NCBI GenBank assembly: GCA_903895855.1
Contig: CAITVN010000237.1
Location: forward strand, 1-51,167
DNA from: Oligoflexia bacterium
Lineage (GTDB): Bacteria; Bdellovibrionota; UBA1018
DNA length: 51,167 nt
Reading direction: 5' to 3'
Within the stretch, counting starts at the first letter, position 1, and each line of letters opens with the position of its first letter. Both the position numbers and the translations under genes were made by a program. Shown here piece after piece: positions 1-7,889 of the stretch. The notes beneath the pieces were generated by a model. That model had not been told where the DNA came from, made no database searches, and was given only the letters and a program-made list of their open reading frames with translations.

Positions 1-107
1 AAAAAAAGGTCCTTGCCAATCCAGAAAAATTCACTCCGTACGCCTTCGCTCAGTATGTCGAAAAGAGAAAAACTACTCTGAACTCATTGCCGACTGAAGA
101 AACCTAA
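1..107 (+). CDS. 3' end of an unknown gene (partial)
   Basis: An open frame enters from the left edge (first full codon at base 3) and ends with TAA at 105-107. The visible 34 residues read like a normal soluble C-terminus: mixed charged and aromatic residues (KKVLANPEKFTPYAFAQYVE), then a polar tail ending in EET. The other two plus frames also stop within this stretch but give less protein-like sequence. No domain can be named from so short a piece. It converges on the HigBA pair, whose antitoxin stop lies about 85 bases downstream. Confidence 0.45.
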   Translation, partial: KKVLANPEKFTPYAFAQYVEKRKTTLNSLPTEET

Positions 108-191
108 AACACCATCGACAGTGCTAGATGGAGTGGATACCTTCTTTAGCAAACGTCCTTGGGCCCGGTTTGCGGCGTTATTTCAAGTAAA

Positions 192-449
192 TCAGGCAGC
201 CTGCCTTGCTTCCCACAAGTCATATTCGGCCTGCATTCTCACCCACATCTCAGCAGATGTTCCAAGAACCTTTTCGAGAACGATGGCAAAAGCCGGGGAA
301 ATGCCTCGCTTGCCATTTACAATCTCATTAATTTTCCTGGGGGAGCATCCGCAACGTCGCGCGACCTCACTCTGATTGAGATTCATCTCCGACATATAAA
401 TTTCACTTAGCACTAGTCCGGGGTGTAAGGGGTTCGGATTTTTAATCAT
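192..449 (-). CDS. higA: HigA-type antitoxin (XRE family)
   Basis: Antitoxin of a type II toxin-antitoxin pair: it binds and neutralises HigB and represses the shared promoter. The 85-residue protein has a helix-turn-helix at about residues 25-46 (NQSEVARRCGCSPRKINEIV), then the HigA-typical C-terminal helix containing AEMWVRMQAEYDLWEA. I start at the ATG at 449 rather than at an upstream in-frame codon, because AAAGGA sits just before it and the resulting MIKNPNPLHPG opening is characteristic of HigA. The gene begins four bases after the toxin stop, so the order is toxin first, as in host-inhibition-of-growth loci. The likely operator is the palindrome just upstream of higB. Confidence 0.88.
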   Translation of the reverse strand: MIKNPNPLHPGLVLSEIYMSEMNLNQSEVARRCGCSPRKINEIVNGKRGISPAFAIVLEKVLGTSAEMWVRMQAEYDLWEARQAA

Positions 450-453
450 ATCA

Positions 454-750
454 TCATCCTTTGTGGTAATTCTCGATTGTAACTTCCGAAAATTCTCCAT
501 CCTTAAATTTGAAGGTAATGCACCACGGAAGCTTGATGGTCACACTCCAAAATTGTTGTCGATCTCCCTTCAATTTGTGAAGTCGAACATTGGGTGGCTC
601 GCCCCGAATCTTCAGATCTTCAAGAACTGAGGTAGCATGCATGATAGTTAGTAGAGCCTTAGCGCGGATCCAATACTCTCGAGGAAGAGCCTTGGACTGA
701 TTTATTTCCCAGATATCTCTAGCCGCTTTATTCCCAAAACCGACAATCAT
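454..750 (-). CDS. higB: HigB-type toxin (RelE-like mRNA interferase)
   Basis: Toxin of the pair: HigB proteins are small RelE-fold ribonucleases that cut mRNA on the ribosome. The 98-residue protein has the family layout: an MIVGF opening, a basic HKLKGDR stretch at 58-64, the W68-S-V strand, the CITFKFKDGE strand (77-86) and a terminal NYH (94-96). Its length is normal for the family. The start codon directly abuts the promoter/operator, with no room for a Shine-Dalgarno site, so translation from a leaderless mRNA is likely. It is followed after four bases by higA. Function is assigned by family resemblance only. Confidence 0.88.
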   Translation of the reverse strand: MIVGFGNKAARDIWEINQSKALPREYWIRAKALLTIMHATSVLEDLKIRGEPPNVRLHKLKGDRQQFWSVTIKLPWCITFKFKDGEFSEVTIENYHKG

Positions 751-784
751 TGTTCCATTATACGGTATAACGGAACAATGTCAA
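751..784 (-). promoter_or_regulatory. higBA promoter overlapping a palindromic operator
   Basis: On the minus strand there is an exact TTGACA (784-779), a 16-base spacer and an exact TATAAT (762-757), followed by GGAACA and then the higB ATG. Transcription would be expected to start at or within a base or two of the A of that ATG. A 27-base inverted repeat (751-777, centre 764, arms TGTTCCnTTATAC and GTATAAnGGAACA, one mismatched pair) covers the -10 box and most of the spacer. Inference: HigA bound here would block RNA polymerase directly. Confidence 0.85.
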
Positions 785-1534
785 CAACTCTCTCAAATAG
801 TAGGAAATAATTGTAATTATGGACAATCTTTCGGGATATTTATTGCCAGGCATTTGGACTCCCCCCCCCGGCCGGAGACAACACTGGTTTTGTAGCGATC
901 CAAAACAGTTTCAACTTTTGATTTTTCACCAATGAAACTCTCACAAGAATGTACTATTCCTCACTCACTACCCCACCCTGGCCACAACCCGATGACTCTG
1001 CCACCACTCGCTGATTGCCAGGTTACGAATGACCACACCTGTTGCTCTGAGAATCGGATACCGTTTTGCAAATTGTGCGATGTAGGCCCGCCGCGATTCT
1101 TCGTTCGAAAAGTGCGCCTGAAAAGCGGCCTCTTTCGTGCCAAATTCACGTTCTTCTTGCACACGAAGGGTTTCATCAAAATCGGCTTGTTGACGAACTG
1201 AATCTAGCTTCGCCTTTTGCAAGGCTTCTCGCTCTAACTTCTCAGCTTTCTCGTTTGCAAGCCTGAGCACCGAGGTCATGGCGTTGGCTAAAAATGCCAT
1301 CGGCGAATGACAAACTTCACCAGTGCCCGGTAAACCATTTTTTTCGAGATAGTCAAAACACAAGAAGTTGGGGCTAATTCGATCGAAGCCGTGAATTTTG
1401 GAGTTAGGTTTTTGCAAGGAGACGCGAGCAAGACTAGGCAGATTTTAAAAATGGATTTGCCGTGGCCAAATAGGCCACAAGAATTCATTTTCAAAATCTA
1501 ACGAAGGTTTGCGAAGCGTTTCCGAAGCAAAAAA
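785..1534. other. gene-poor stretch between higB and tRNA-Pro
   Basis: No convincing gene fills this 750-base stretch. It holds the region upstream of the higBA promoter, a run of nine C at 861-869, and one doubtful minus-strand ORF listed separately. I saw no second copy of the tRNA-Pro 3' end, so no attachment-site duplication supports an integrated island here. There is also no clear terminator hairpin with a T-run. Confidence 0.4.
968..1417 (-). CDS. doubtful hypothetical ORF, possibly a gene remnant
   Basis: An open frame of 149 residues with a TTG start and no obvious ribosome binding site. The frame is open only to 1447, so there is no better start upstream. The middle is a charged helical stretch (LANEKAEKLEREALQKAKL, then QEEREFGTKEAAF) that looks like a real coiled coil. 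The end contains YIAQFAKRYPIL and ISEWWQSH. I do not recognise the family. It lies between a toxin-antitoxin pair and a tRNA gene, a common place for decayed mobile DNA, so a truncated remnant is as likely as an intact gene. Confidence 0.35.
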   Translation of the reverse strand: MQKPNSKIHGFDRISPNFLCFDYLEKNGLPGTGEVCHSPMAFLANAMTSVLRLANEKAEKLEREALQKAKLDSVRQQADFDETLRVQEEREFGTKEAAFQAHFSNEESRRAYIAQFAKRYPILRATGVVIRNLAISEWWQSHRVVARVG

Positions 1535-1612
1535 TGGTCGGGGCGACAGGATTCGAACCTGCGACCCCTTGCACCCCATGCAAGTGCGCTAGCCAGGCTG
1601 CGCTACGCCCCG
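1535..1612 (-). tRNA. tRNA-Pro(GGG)
   Basis: The reverse complement folds as a complete cloverleaf. The acceptor stem is CGGGGCG pairing with CGCCCCG, and the 3' CCA is encoded (1535-1537 on the complement). The anticodon arm is CTTGC-ATGGGGT-GCAAG, giving anticodon GGG, which reads CCC and CCU proline codons. The T-arm contains GGTTCGAATCC. It stands alone and on the same strand as its neighbours. Confidence 0.96.
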
Positions 1613-1652
1613 ACACAATTGGCCTGAATTTAACCAATTGCTTTTAGCGAAG

Positions 1653-2174
1653 TCAATGCTGAACCGGTGTTCGCCCGGGCGTTTTTTCAATGTAGCCTTT
1701 TACACCGGCAATGAACTCATCAATGCCGATGGGCTTTCGAATAACCCCAGCCGCTTTGGTAGCCGGCACTACTTCGACTCCGGTCAAGAAAACGACCGGA
1801 ACCTCTCTCACCATTTCAGGATAGCTGCGCTCGAGTTGAAATAGAAATTCTGAGCCGCTCATCTCTTCCATGCGCATATCAAGCAAAATGAGGTTCGGAT
1901 ATTCACTACTCGCTGAAATGCCAGCAAGAATAGCCAAAGCCGAGGCCCCACTCGGGGCGCTCAAAACTTCATAATTCTCTAATTCAAGTATTGTGCGATT
2001 GAGGGCCAAAAGATCGGTATTATCGTCGACAATTAAGATTTTCTTCTTTTTTTCTTCGTATGCTTTATCTCGAAACGACGGCTGAATACTTAGGCCTTCT
2101 TTCTCGGCCTCGGCACTACAAACATACCCAGCGAAGGTCTTCGCGTTTTCAACGCAGAATAAATTACGGTTCAT
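1653..2174 (-). CDS. stand-alone response regulator receiver domain protein
   Basis: A CheY-like phosphoacceptor protein of 173 residues. All receiver landmarks are visible: the acidic pair D50-D51 in ILIVDDN, phosphoacceptor D99 in LILLDMRM, the switch threonine T131 in VVFLTG and lysine K147 in RKPIG. No DNA-binding or enzymatic output domain follows, so it probably acts by protein contact, like CheY or DivK. The first 45 residues are an extra polar segment with two cysteines (C7, C19) that receiver domains do not need. GAGG ten bases upstream of the ATG supports the start. No partner kinase is adjacent, so the pathway is unknown. It lies 164 bases downstream of lpxC and may be transcribed separately. 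Confidence 0.88.
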   Translation of the reverse strand: MNRNLFCVENAKTFAGYVCSAEAEKEGLSIQPSFRDKAYEEKKKKILIVDDNTDLLALNRTILELENYEVLSAPSGASALAILAGISASSEYPNLILLDMRMEEMSGSEFLFQLERSYPEMVREVPVVFLTGVEVVPATKAAGVIRKPIGIDEFIAGVKGYIEKTPGRTPVQH

Positions 2175-2338
2175 AACAAAAAAACCTCTAAAAACCCATC
2201 CCGCTTTGATGTGAACTATACGCTCTAGCGCAAATTCGCGCCACCTTTAAAAGAAACTGCAAAATAGTGTGCTATTCTTGGTCGAGAGCCCAATAGTTGG
2301 ATTATTCAGTCGACTAAAAAATCTCGAAAACTGACAGA

Positions 2339-3268
2339 TTAGTACGACGAGGCGGTTGCGCCACGTGCAACTGAAAGCATCGGCCGCTTGGTTGCCTTCT
2401 TTTGAGCAGCCAATTTGGTGCCGTCAACGATCTCATAATTTGAAGGATCGCTGAAAATTCTTGCGATCAACTGAGTATTTAAATCGTGACCACTTCGGTG
2501 CAATCGAAATGATCCGAGAATATTCAATCCAGACAATTTGAAGTCGCCGAGCGCGTCTAGCGCCTTGTGACGGGCAAATTCATCTGAGCAACGAAGACCC
2601 TCAGGATTCAAGATATGCGCGTCATCTACGACCACAGCATTCTTTAGAGAGCCACCCTTTGCCAACCCCATGCGCCTCATCGCCTCAACGTCTTTGAGTA
2701 GACAAAACGTGCGTGCAGCAGCGATCTCGGTAAACTGATTCACTCCACCGATAAAGGTGTTTTCTTGATATCCAATTGAAGGATGATCAAATTCAATCGA
2801 CGAATGTAACTCAAAATGGTCACTCGGCTCAATCACTGCCCATTTCTCACCGAGTCTGAGTTCGATTTTCTTTTTGATTCGAATGTATTGGCGGCTCGAG
2901 AGTTGGGTTTGAATGCCCACTTTCAAAATCGCGTCTGAAAATTCACGAGCGCTTCCATCGAGAATAGGAAGCTCTGGCCCACTGACTTCAACTAAAAGAT
3001 TATCAATTCCATGGCCCGCAAGGGCTGCAAGCAAGTGTTCAACGGTTGAGATGGTTGAATCGCCAAATCCAAGAGTGGTGGCAAGTCGGGTACTCACAAC
3101 ATTCTCTGCCTTCGCAGGAATCAAAACTCTGTCTTTGCGATCCATTCGAACGAACGAAATTCCAGAACCAGGCGCTGACGGAACCAAGCGCACAGTGGCA
3201 GGTTCACCAGAGTGTAATCCGATTCCGGTAATTGAGACATCGATTCTAATTGTCGTCTGAAATGCCAT
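2339..3268 (-). CDS. lpxC: UDP-3-O-acyl-N-acetylglucosamine deacetylase LpxC
   Basis: Catalyses the committed step of lipid A synthesis, removing acetate from UDP-3-O-acyl-GlcNAc in the cytoplasm with a zinc ion. The 309-residue protein has the zinc ligands H78 (STVEHLLAAL), H234 and D238 (ARHKALDALGD), and the catalytic-loop histidine H261 (RSGHDLN). ILDGSARE (102-109) is the conserved substrate-site segment. I start at the ATG with AAGGAG five bases upstream, dropping five residues of a possible TTG start. Its presence indicates a lipid A-bearing outer membrane. The usual dcw neighbour ftsZ is far away, so lpxC is detached from the division cluster here. Confidence 0.97.
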   Translation of the reverse strand: MAFQTTIRIDVSITGIGLHSGEPATVRLVPSAPGSGISFVRMDRKDRVLIPAKAENVVSTRLATTLGFGDSTISTVEHLLAALAGHGIDNLLVEVSGPELPILDGSAREFSDAILKVGIQTQLSSRQYIRIKKKIELRLGEKWAVIEPSDHFELHSSIEFDHPSIGYQENTFIGGVNQFTEIAAARTFCLLKDVEAMRRMGLAKGGSLKNAVVVDDAHILNPEGLRCSDEFARHKALDALGDFKLSGLNILGSFRLHRSGHDLNTQLIARIFSDPSNYEIVDGTKLAAQKKATKRPMLSVARGATASSY

Positions 3269-3487
3269 TTTTGCTCCTTGCACTACTAGGTATCTAGAGC
3301 AAGTGCCATGCCTAAATTGTTAAGAAACTGAGAAAGAAAAATGCGCACCGCGTTGAATAAAATACGTTTAAAATCAAGGTATTACAGACCAGGCAAAAAA
3401 ACCCATCCTAACATTTCTCTGAATTTAAAACATTTCAGTCTGTTATTGTGTTTTTTAGATCACACGCCACCCTAAAAAGTGTGTGTT

Positions 3488-4312
3488 TTAGGAAACATCT
3501 GAAAAAATGAGTACCTTCGAAAGTCCCTGCAAAACGCCGAGAGATTCGAGGTGTGCAATCGCCGCTTGCCGTAACTTTTCGTCAAACCCATGACTAAAAC
3601 AGATCTGAAATTCGCGATCTTTACGAAAGTAACTGAAAAACAAATTTTTTGAAAAACTAGAATTTGATTGATCGCTCACTAATTCAAAATAAAAAAACTT
3701 TTCAAGCACCGGATCGCTAACCAACGAAACCAAATGACTGGGAACCTCACGAATAGTCAGCCCAGAATTCTCGGTTAACCGAACCAAGCTAGCCTTCGAG
3801 GCCGAAGGAATACTGAAATTGCCTTCTTTGCTCTCAAACGCCTCTGGAACTTTAAGATTGAACAACGAATGATGGGCGAGTTCATCGAGATCTTCAAATC
3901 GAATCGTCGGAAATACATGCACCCACCGACCGTGATAAATGTTGGTGACTGAGTTCTTTGCGAACCAGCCTGTTATGTATTGTCTAATTTCTTCAAGACT
4001 GCCTGCATTCAAATGCGCGTCACTAAACTCTGAATGATTCACCTTGAATGCTGAAACCCACCCGACTGGATTTTTCTGGCCAATATCAAAAAGCAATACA
4101 GCTCGCGCAATTGGCCTTTTTTGGCCATTTTTAAGATCAAACTCAACCAGCAAAGGAAAAAAATAGCCGCGCTTAAAATAGGGATTCTTGATGACGTCAA
4201 AATCAACAGCAAGCGAACTGGCCTTGAGCGCCGGTTTCTTACCCGGGTCATCAAACCCGGCAAAAATTTCTAAATCTGACGGGGTTTCAGCTCGCCGAAA
4301 TACTAGGGGCAT
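3488..4312 (-). CDS. hypothetical protein, possible GNAT-type acyltransferase
   Basis: A 274-residue soluble protein without signal peptide or membrane segment. I do not recognise it firmly. The first half resembles the GNAT-fold proteins found beside bacterial sphingolipid genes (the bacterial ceramide synthase family): KNPYF at 42-46, then a strand IARAVLLF (68-75), a strand VGWVSAF (83-89) and a helix YITGWFAKN (112-120). The second half could be a second, degenerate GNAT lobe. It starts inside the 3' end of the SPT-like gene (26-base overlap), so the two are translationally coupled and probably work in one pathway. Inference: it may acylate the product of the upstream enzyme; this is a weak, pattern-based call. 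Confidence 0.6.
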   Translation of the reverse strand: MPLVFRRAETPSDLEIFAGFDDPGKKPALKASSLAVDFDVIKNPYFKRGYFFPLLVEFDLKNGQKRPIARAVLLFDIGQKNPVGWVSAFKVNHSEFSDAHLNAGSLEEIRQYITGWFAKNSVTNIYHGRWVHVFPTIRFEDLDELAHHSLFNLKVPEAFESKEGNFSIPSASKASLVRLTENSGLTIREVPSHLVSLVSDPVLEKFFYFELVSDQSNSSFSKNLFFSYFRKDREFQICFSHGFDEKLRQAAIAHLESLGVLQGLSKVLIFSDVS

Positions 4313-5588
4313 GGTTCATTCCAGACATCGCCTTTGGGCCAAAATGTTGTGCCACTTTTGCACTCAATTCATCTCGATGAGAACCAGCGCCGATCACACC
4401 AAATTCTTTGCCCAGCTTTTCTAAGACTTCAAGCACATAGTTGAGATCTTCACTAGTGTGCGTTGCCATGTAGCTCGTTCGAATCAACGCACAACCATCG
4501 GGCACAGCCGGCTTCACTACCGGAGTCGCAAATACGCCCATGTCATAAAGTTTCTGAGCAAACCGAAACGCCTTAACATCTTCACCAACGAGCAACGGAA
4601 TGATCGGCGTCTGACTTCCTAGCGTATTGTACCCCATGCCATGCAGTTCTTTTTGCATTTTTTGGGCATTTTTCCAGAGGCTTGCTAAGTGTGCAGGTTC
4701 GGATTCAACGATATTCAAACACTCTAAAACTGCACCAACCGAAGCGGGAGGCATCGCCGCGCTAAAAATAAAGGGGCGCGATTTGTGCTTGAGATAGTGA
4801 ATGACTTCAGCCGGCCCGGCAATAAAACCACCAATCGATGCAAATGACTTAGAAAAAGTGCCCATAACCACATCGGCAGCCCCAGCCATTTTAAAATGGT
4901 GCGCAGTACCTTCGCCTCTTGGCCCAAGAACGCCAAGAGAGTGGGCATCGTCAATGTAAACCCGGCACGAATATTTTTTCGCCAACTCAGTAATTTTTGG
5001 CAAATTCACAATATCACCCGACATTGAAAATACACCATCAGCCACAATAATGGCGCCTTGGTACTTTTCACGAGTTGACTCTAAAATTCTCTCAAGATCG
5101 GCCATGTCATTGTGCCGAAACTTTAGGGTCTCGCCCATTGCGACGCGGGTACCCTCAATGATTGAAGCGTGATTTTCGCGGTCACTGTAAAGAACGTCTG
5201 ATCTTCCGACTAAACTCGAAAGTGCGCCCTGATTAGACAGAAAGCCTGTTGCAAACACTAAGACCGACTCTTTGCCCAAAAACAGGGCCAGACGCCGTTC
5301 TAATTCTTCGTGAATAGTAAGGTTACCGTTCAGCAGTCGAGAACCCGTGCAGCCGGTACCGTAGTGATCGAGGGCTGCCTTGGCAGCTGCAATGACTCGA
5401 GGGTGGTGGGTCAAGCCTAGGTAATTGTTTGAGCCAATCATCACTCGTTTCTTGCCGTGGCTAACCACGGTAGAGCCTGAGCTATCTGAAATGGGACGAA
5501 AATACGGATAAATGCCAGCAGCTTTGACCTTATTGGCCTCATCGAACTGAAAACATTTTTGAAACAGATCTCGATCAGTTGACAACAT
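4287..5588 (-). CDS. serine palmitoyltransferase-like alpha-oxoamine synthase
   Basis: A PLP enzyme of the family that condenses an amino acid with an acyl thioester (SPT, KBL, BioF). Visible active-site residues are H140 (DRENHAS), D213 and H216 (YIDDAH) and the PLP lysine K247 in GTFSKSFASIGGF. GTGCTGSR (77-84) and IFSAAMPP are closer to serine palmitoyltransferases than to KBL (which has GTLGKALGGASGG) or BioF. SPT would make 3-ketosphinganine, the first step to sphingolipids, which are known from Bdellovibrio stolpii. The start chosen is the ATG with GGAG upstream; a TTG four codons earlier is less likely. The gene overlaps a GNAT-like gene. No biotin or threonine-degradation gene is nearby. 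Confidence 0.83.
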   Translation of the reverse strand: MLSTDRDLFQKCFQFDEANKVKAAGIYPYFRPISDSSGSTVVSHGKKRVMIGSNNYLGLTHHPRVIAAAKAALDHYGTGCTGSRLLNGNLTIHEELERRLALFLGKESVLVFATGFLSNQGALSSLVGRSDVLYSDRENHASIIEGTRVAMGETLKFRHNDMADLERILESTREKYQGAIIVADGVFSMSGDIVNLPKITELAKKYSCRVYIDDAHSLGVLGPRGEGTAHHFKMAGAADVVMGTFSKSFASIGGFIAGPAEVIHYLKHKSRPFIFSAAMPPASVGAVLECLNIVESEPAHLASLWKNAQKMQKELHGMGYNTLGSQTPIIPLLVGEDVKAFRFAQKLYDMGVFATPVVKPAVPDGCALIRTSYMATHTSEDLNYVLEVLEKLGKEFGVIGAGSHRDELSAKVAQHFGPKAMSGMNHAPSISAS

Positions 5589-5804
5589 TGATGACTCCAA
5601 AAAAGTAAAACAAGTGGGTACTAACTACCATCCGGAATAGGGGGGGTCAAGCAATGGGTTGCAATAGGGTACCATTCAACTTTACTTAAATTTAGACTTT
5701 AATATCATAACGTTATAACTTGTTGTGTTTTGACGTATTGCGTTATAAGATACTCATACGGGCTCTTTAGTGGCTCACCTGTTGGCGCAACCTTAGGTGA
5801 GGTT

Positions 5805-6227
5805 ATGAAAGGCAGCGTTGCCATGATTCCGCAAATCAACACGTCACTCTTACAAAATGTGACGCCATTACTTGTTCAAAAACGACTGAGAAATATTCAA
5901 AAAGAACGACGACAAAGTAGCGGAGATCAGAACCAGTCGGCCGATTCGCAGCAACACCAAGACCCCAACCAGTCTGACTCAGGCAATGGTGAGCCCGTCT
6001 ATATAAACGAGAATGGAATCAGCCTGAGGTTGGTCAAACCCGAAGAGCTCCCCCCCCCCACCCCAAGCGTGGCCCTATCGTTTCTGAATCTATTTTCGGC
6101 CCTCAAGGCAAAACGAGTAGCCATACTGCGTTTATTTGGATCTCGAAACTACGAGCGCTCAATGGGAGGACTCAAGAAAAATTCTAAATTCAGAAAAGGC
6201 ACCATGCTAGACGACCTAGCCGGGTGA
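5805..6227 (+). CDS. hypothetical protein with a C10 homopolymer tract
   Basis: A 140-residue protein that I do not recognise. The start is the ATG preceded by AGGTGAGG, which is a strong ribosome site. The sequence is basic, with a KRLRNIQKERRQ helix followed by a Gln/Asn/Ser-rich linker (about residues 45-65). A second part contains GISLRLVKPEELPPPTPS, and the tail is basic with Arg and Lys. No membrane segment or signal peptide is seen. The three prolines are written by ten consecutive C, so slippage would shift the frame and alter the last third. It points away from the SPT-like gene and converges on the HIT gene, stopping six bases before that gene's stop. Confidence 0.62.
   Translation: MKGSVAMIPQINTSLLQNVTPLLVQKRLRNIQKERRQSSGDQNQSADSQQHQDPNQSDSGNGEPVYINENGISLRLVKPEELPPPTPSVALSFLNLFSALKAKRVAILRLFGSRNYERSMGGLKKNSKFRKGTMLDDLAG
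6050..6059 (+). repeat. homopolymer of ten C inside a coding frame
   Basis: Ten C in a row, then A and four more C, within the proline codons of the hypothetical gene at 5805-6227. In the deposited length the frame stays open to a normal stop. A gain or loss of one base would change the C-terminal part. Confidence 0.9.
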
Positions 6228-6232
6228 CCACC

Positions 6233-6613
6233 TCAAGCTCCGAAGCCACCTTTAAGCGGTTCTCCACCTAAAAGGTGAAAATGCAGGTGAAAGACCGTCT
6301 GACCTGCGTAACCGTTGGTATTCACGACTACCCGAAAGCCGTCAGGCAATAACTTTTCAGACCTAGCAATCTCGGCTGCCTTTTCAAGCAAATGCCCAGC
6401 CAGCCCGCGCGCCTCAGACAGCCCCCCCTCACCCCGCGCGGCAAAAAGCTCATCAAGCGATGAAAAATGCTCTTTGGGAATCACCAAAATATGCGTTTTA
6501 GCCTGAGGGTTGATGTCTCTGATCGCAAAACACTTTTCGTCTTCAAAGACCCGAGAAACCGGAATCTCACCTTTAACCATTTTACAAAATAAACAAGACG
6601 CTTGAGAACTCAT
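6233..6613 (-). CDS. HIT-family nucleotide hydrolase (HinT-like)
   Basis: A 126-residue histidine-triad protein. HinT-type enzymes hydrolyse purine nucleoside phosphoramidates and aminoacyl-adenylates in the cytoplasm. The catalytic triad motif HLHFH is at 109-113, followed by LLGG. CLFCKMVKGEIP (7-18) and HILVIPKEHF (41-50) are the other family blocks. The two cysteines C7 and C10 match the partial zinc site of many bacterial members, but no further ligands are obvious. Its ATG follows the murA stop codon with no gap (TAGATG), so it is the last gene of the rho-murA gene run and is translationally coupled to murA. Confidence 0.93.
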   Translation of the reverse strand: MSSQASCLFCKMVKGEIPVSRVFEDEKCFAIRDINPQAKTHILVIPKEHFSSLDELFAARGEGGLSEARGLAGHLLEKAAEIARSEKLLPDGFRVVVNTNGYAGQTVFHLHFHLLGGEPLKGGFGA

Positions 6614-7870
6614 CTAGGCGATCCTCTCAATTTCAGCACCGAGTGCTTTGAATTTCGTTTCTAATTTTTCGTACCCTCGATCAAGGTGGTACACTCGATT
6701 CACGATCGTTTCGCCTTTCGCCGCCAGCCCCCCCAAAATCAAGCTTGCACTTGCCCGAAGATCAGTCGCCATGAGTGGAGCCCCGGTAAACGATTCGACC
6801 CCTCGAATGACTGCGGTGTTTCCTTTAACTTGAATATCAGCGCCAAGTCGCAATAGCTCAGGCACGTGCATGAAACGGTTTTCGAAAATAGTTTCTCGCA
6901 CAGTGCTCGTTCCAGAAGCCAGGCACAAAACCGCCATCATCTGCGCCTGCATGTCAGTCGGAAACCCAGGAAAAGGCAGCGTGGTTAAATTTGTTGCCTG
7001 TGGTCGTTGCTTCATTTGCAGTCGAATCGACAAACCCTTCAAATCTCTTTCGACTACGGCACCAATTTGCTCAAATTGAACCAAGACCGCCTCTAGAGCG
7101 TCGGGTGAAATGCCAAGTACTTTGACATCACCTTGAGTCAGCACGGCTGAAGCCAAATAAGTACCCGCCTCAATGCGATCACCCATAATCGGGTGATGAC
7201 AGCCACTCAGTGAATCTTTACCTTGAATGCGAATCACATCAGATCCGTGGCCTTCGATTTGCGCCCCCATCGCTTTCAGGGCATTGCCCAAGTCAGTCAT
7301 CTCGGGTTCTTTCGCGCAACCTTCAAGTACGGTTTCACCCTTGGCCAACGTTGCCGCCATCATGAGGTTTGCGGTCGCCCCTACACTCGGAAACTCAAAC
7401 GCCACTCGCGCGCCTTGCAGACGATTCGCCTTTGCGACGACATAGCCATTTTCTAGCTCAATCTGTGCACCTAGTTTCTTTAAACCCTCGAGGTGAAAAT
7501 TGATGGGTCGCGCGCCAATGGCACACCCCCCAGGTAGACTCACTTTTGCATGACCCATTCGCGCCAATAACGGCCCAAGAACCCATACCGAAGCGCGCAT
7601 CGTACGCACCAGATCATACGGAGCCTCGGTCGATGCTATCGACTGCCCATTCAAGGTGACTGTACTACCAACCACCTTTGAACTGACACCCAGATGCCTG
7701 AGAACCTTAAGGGTTGTGCGAATATCTTGAAGATCGGGAACCCGATCAAACCGACACTCTTTTTCAGACAAGAGCGACGAAATCAAAATGGGCAGGGCCG
7801 CATTTTTTGCTCCACTGACCTCTACTTGCCCCGACAATCGTTTCTCACCGACAATGCGAATTTTATCCAT
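6614..7870 (-). CDS. murA: UDP-N-acetylglucosamine 1-carboxyvinyltransferase MurA
   Basis: First committed enzyme of peptidoglycan synthesis: it transfers enolpyruvate from PEP to UDP-GlcNAc in the cytoplasm. The 418-residue length is standard. K22-N23 in SGAKNAALP and the catalytic cysteine C116 in [12 protein letters not shown] are present; cysteine at this site is the residue alkylated by fosfomycin, so the enzyme should be fosfomycin sensitive. The C-terminal half has FPTDMQAQ and the [10 protein letters not shown] block of the EPSP-synthase fold. It lies 19 bases after prmC and directly before the HIT gene. murA is outside the dcw cluster, as usual. Confidence 0.97.
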   Translation of the reverse strand: MDKIRIVGEKRLSGQVEVSGAKNAALPILISSLLSEKECRFDRVPDLQDIRTTLKVLRHLGVSSKVVGSTVTLNGQSIASTEAPYDLVRTMRASVWVLGPLLARMGHAKVSLPGGCAIGARPINFHLEGLKKLGAQIELENGYVVAKANRLQGARVAFEFPSVGATANLMMAATLAKGETVLEGCAKEPEMTDLGNALKAMGAQIEGHGSDVIRIQGKDSLSGCHHPIMGDRIEAGTYLASAVLTQGDVKVLGISPDALEAVLVQFEQIGAVVERDLKGLSIRLQMKQRPQATNLTTLPFPGFPTDMQAQMMAVLCLASGTSTVRETIFENRFMHVPELLRLGADIQVKGNTAVIRGVESFTGAPLMATDLRASASLILGGLAAKGETIVNRVYHLDRGYEKLETKFKALGAEIERIA

Positions 7871-7889
7871 AAGGCCTCCAAGTTTTTAC

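Noticed and set aside
121..410. Two plus-strand open frames of about 80 codons
   Set aside because: They lie antisense to higA, which has a clear helix-turn-helix and ribosome site; the plus frames have no family features.
932..1201. Plus-strand frame of 89 codons
   Set aside because: Antisense to the charged coiled-coil frame, and its own sequence is Cys/Pro/Phe-rich without a plausible fold or ribosome site.
1..1620. Possible integrated island using tRNA-Pro as attachment site
   Set aside because: No integrase and no second copy of the tRNA 3' end could be found in the window.
3440..3487. TTTTTAG/CTAAAAA inverted repeat as a terminator for the GNAT-like gene
   Set aside because: The loop is long, the stem is AT-only and no proper T-run follows, so it is not a convincing terminator.
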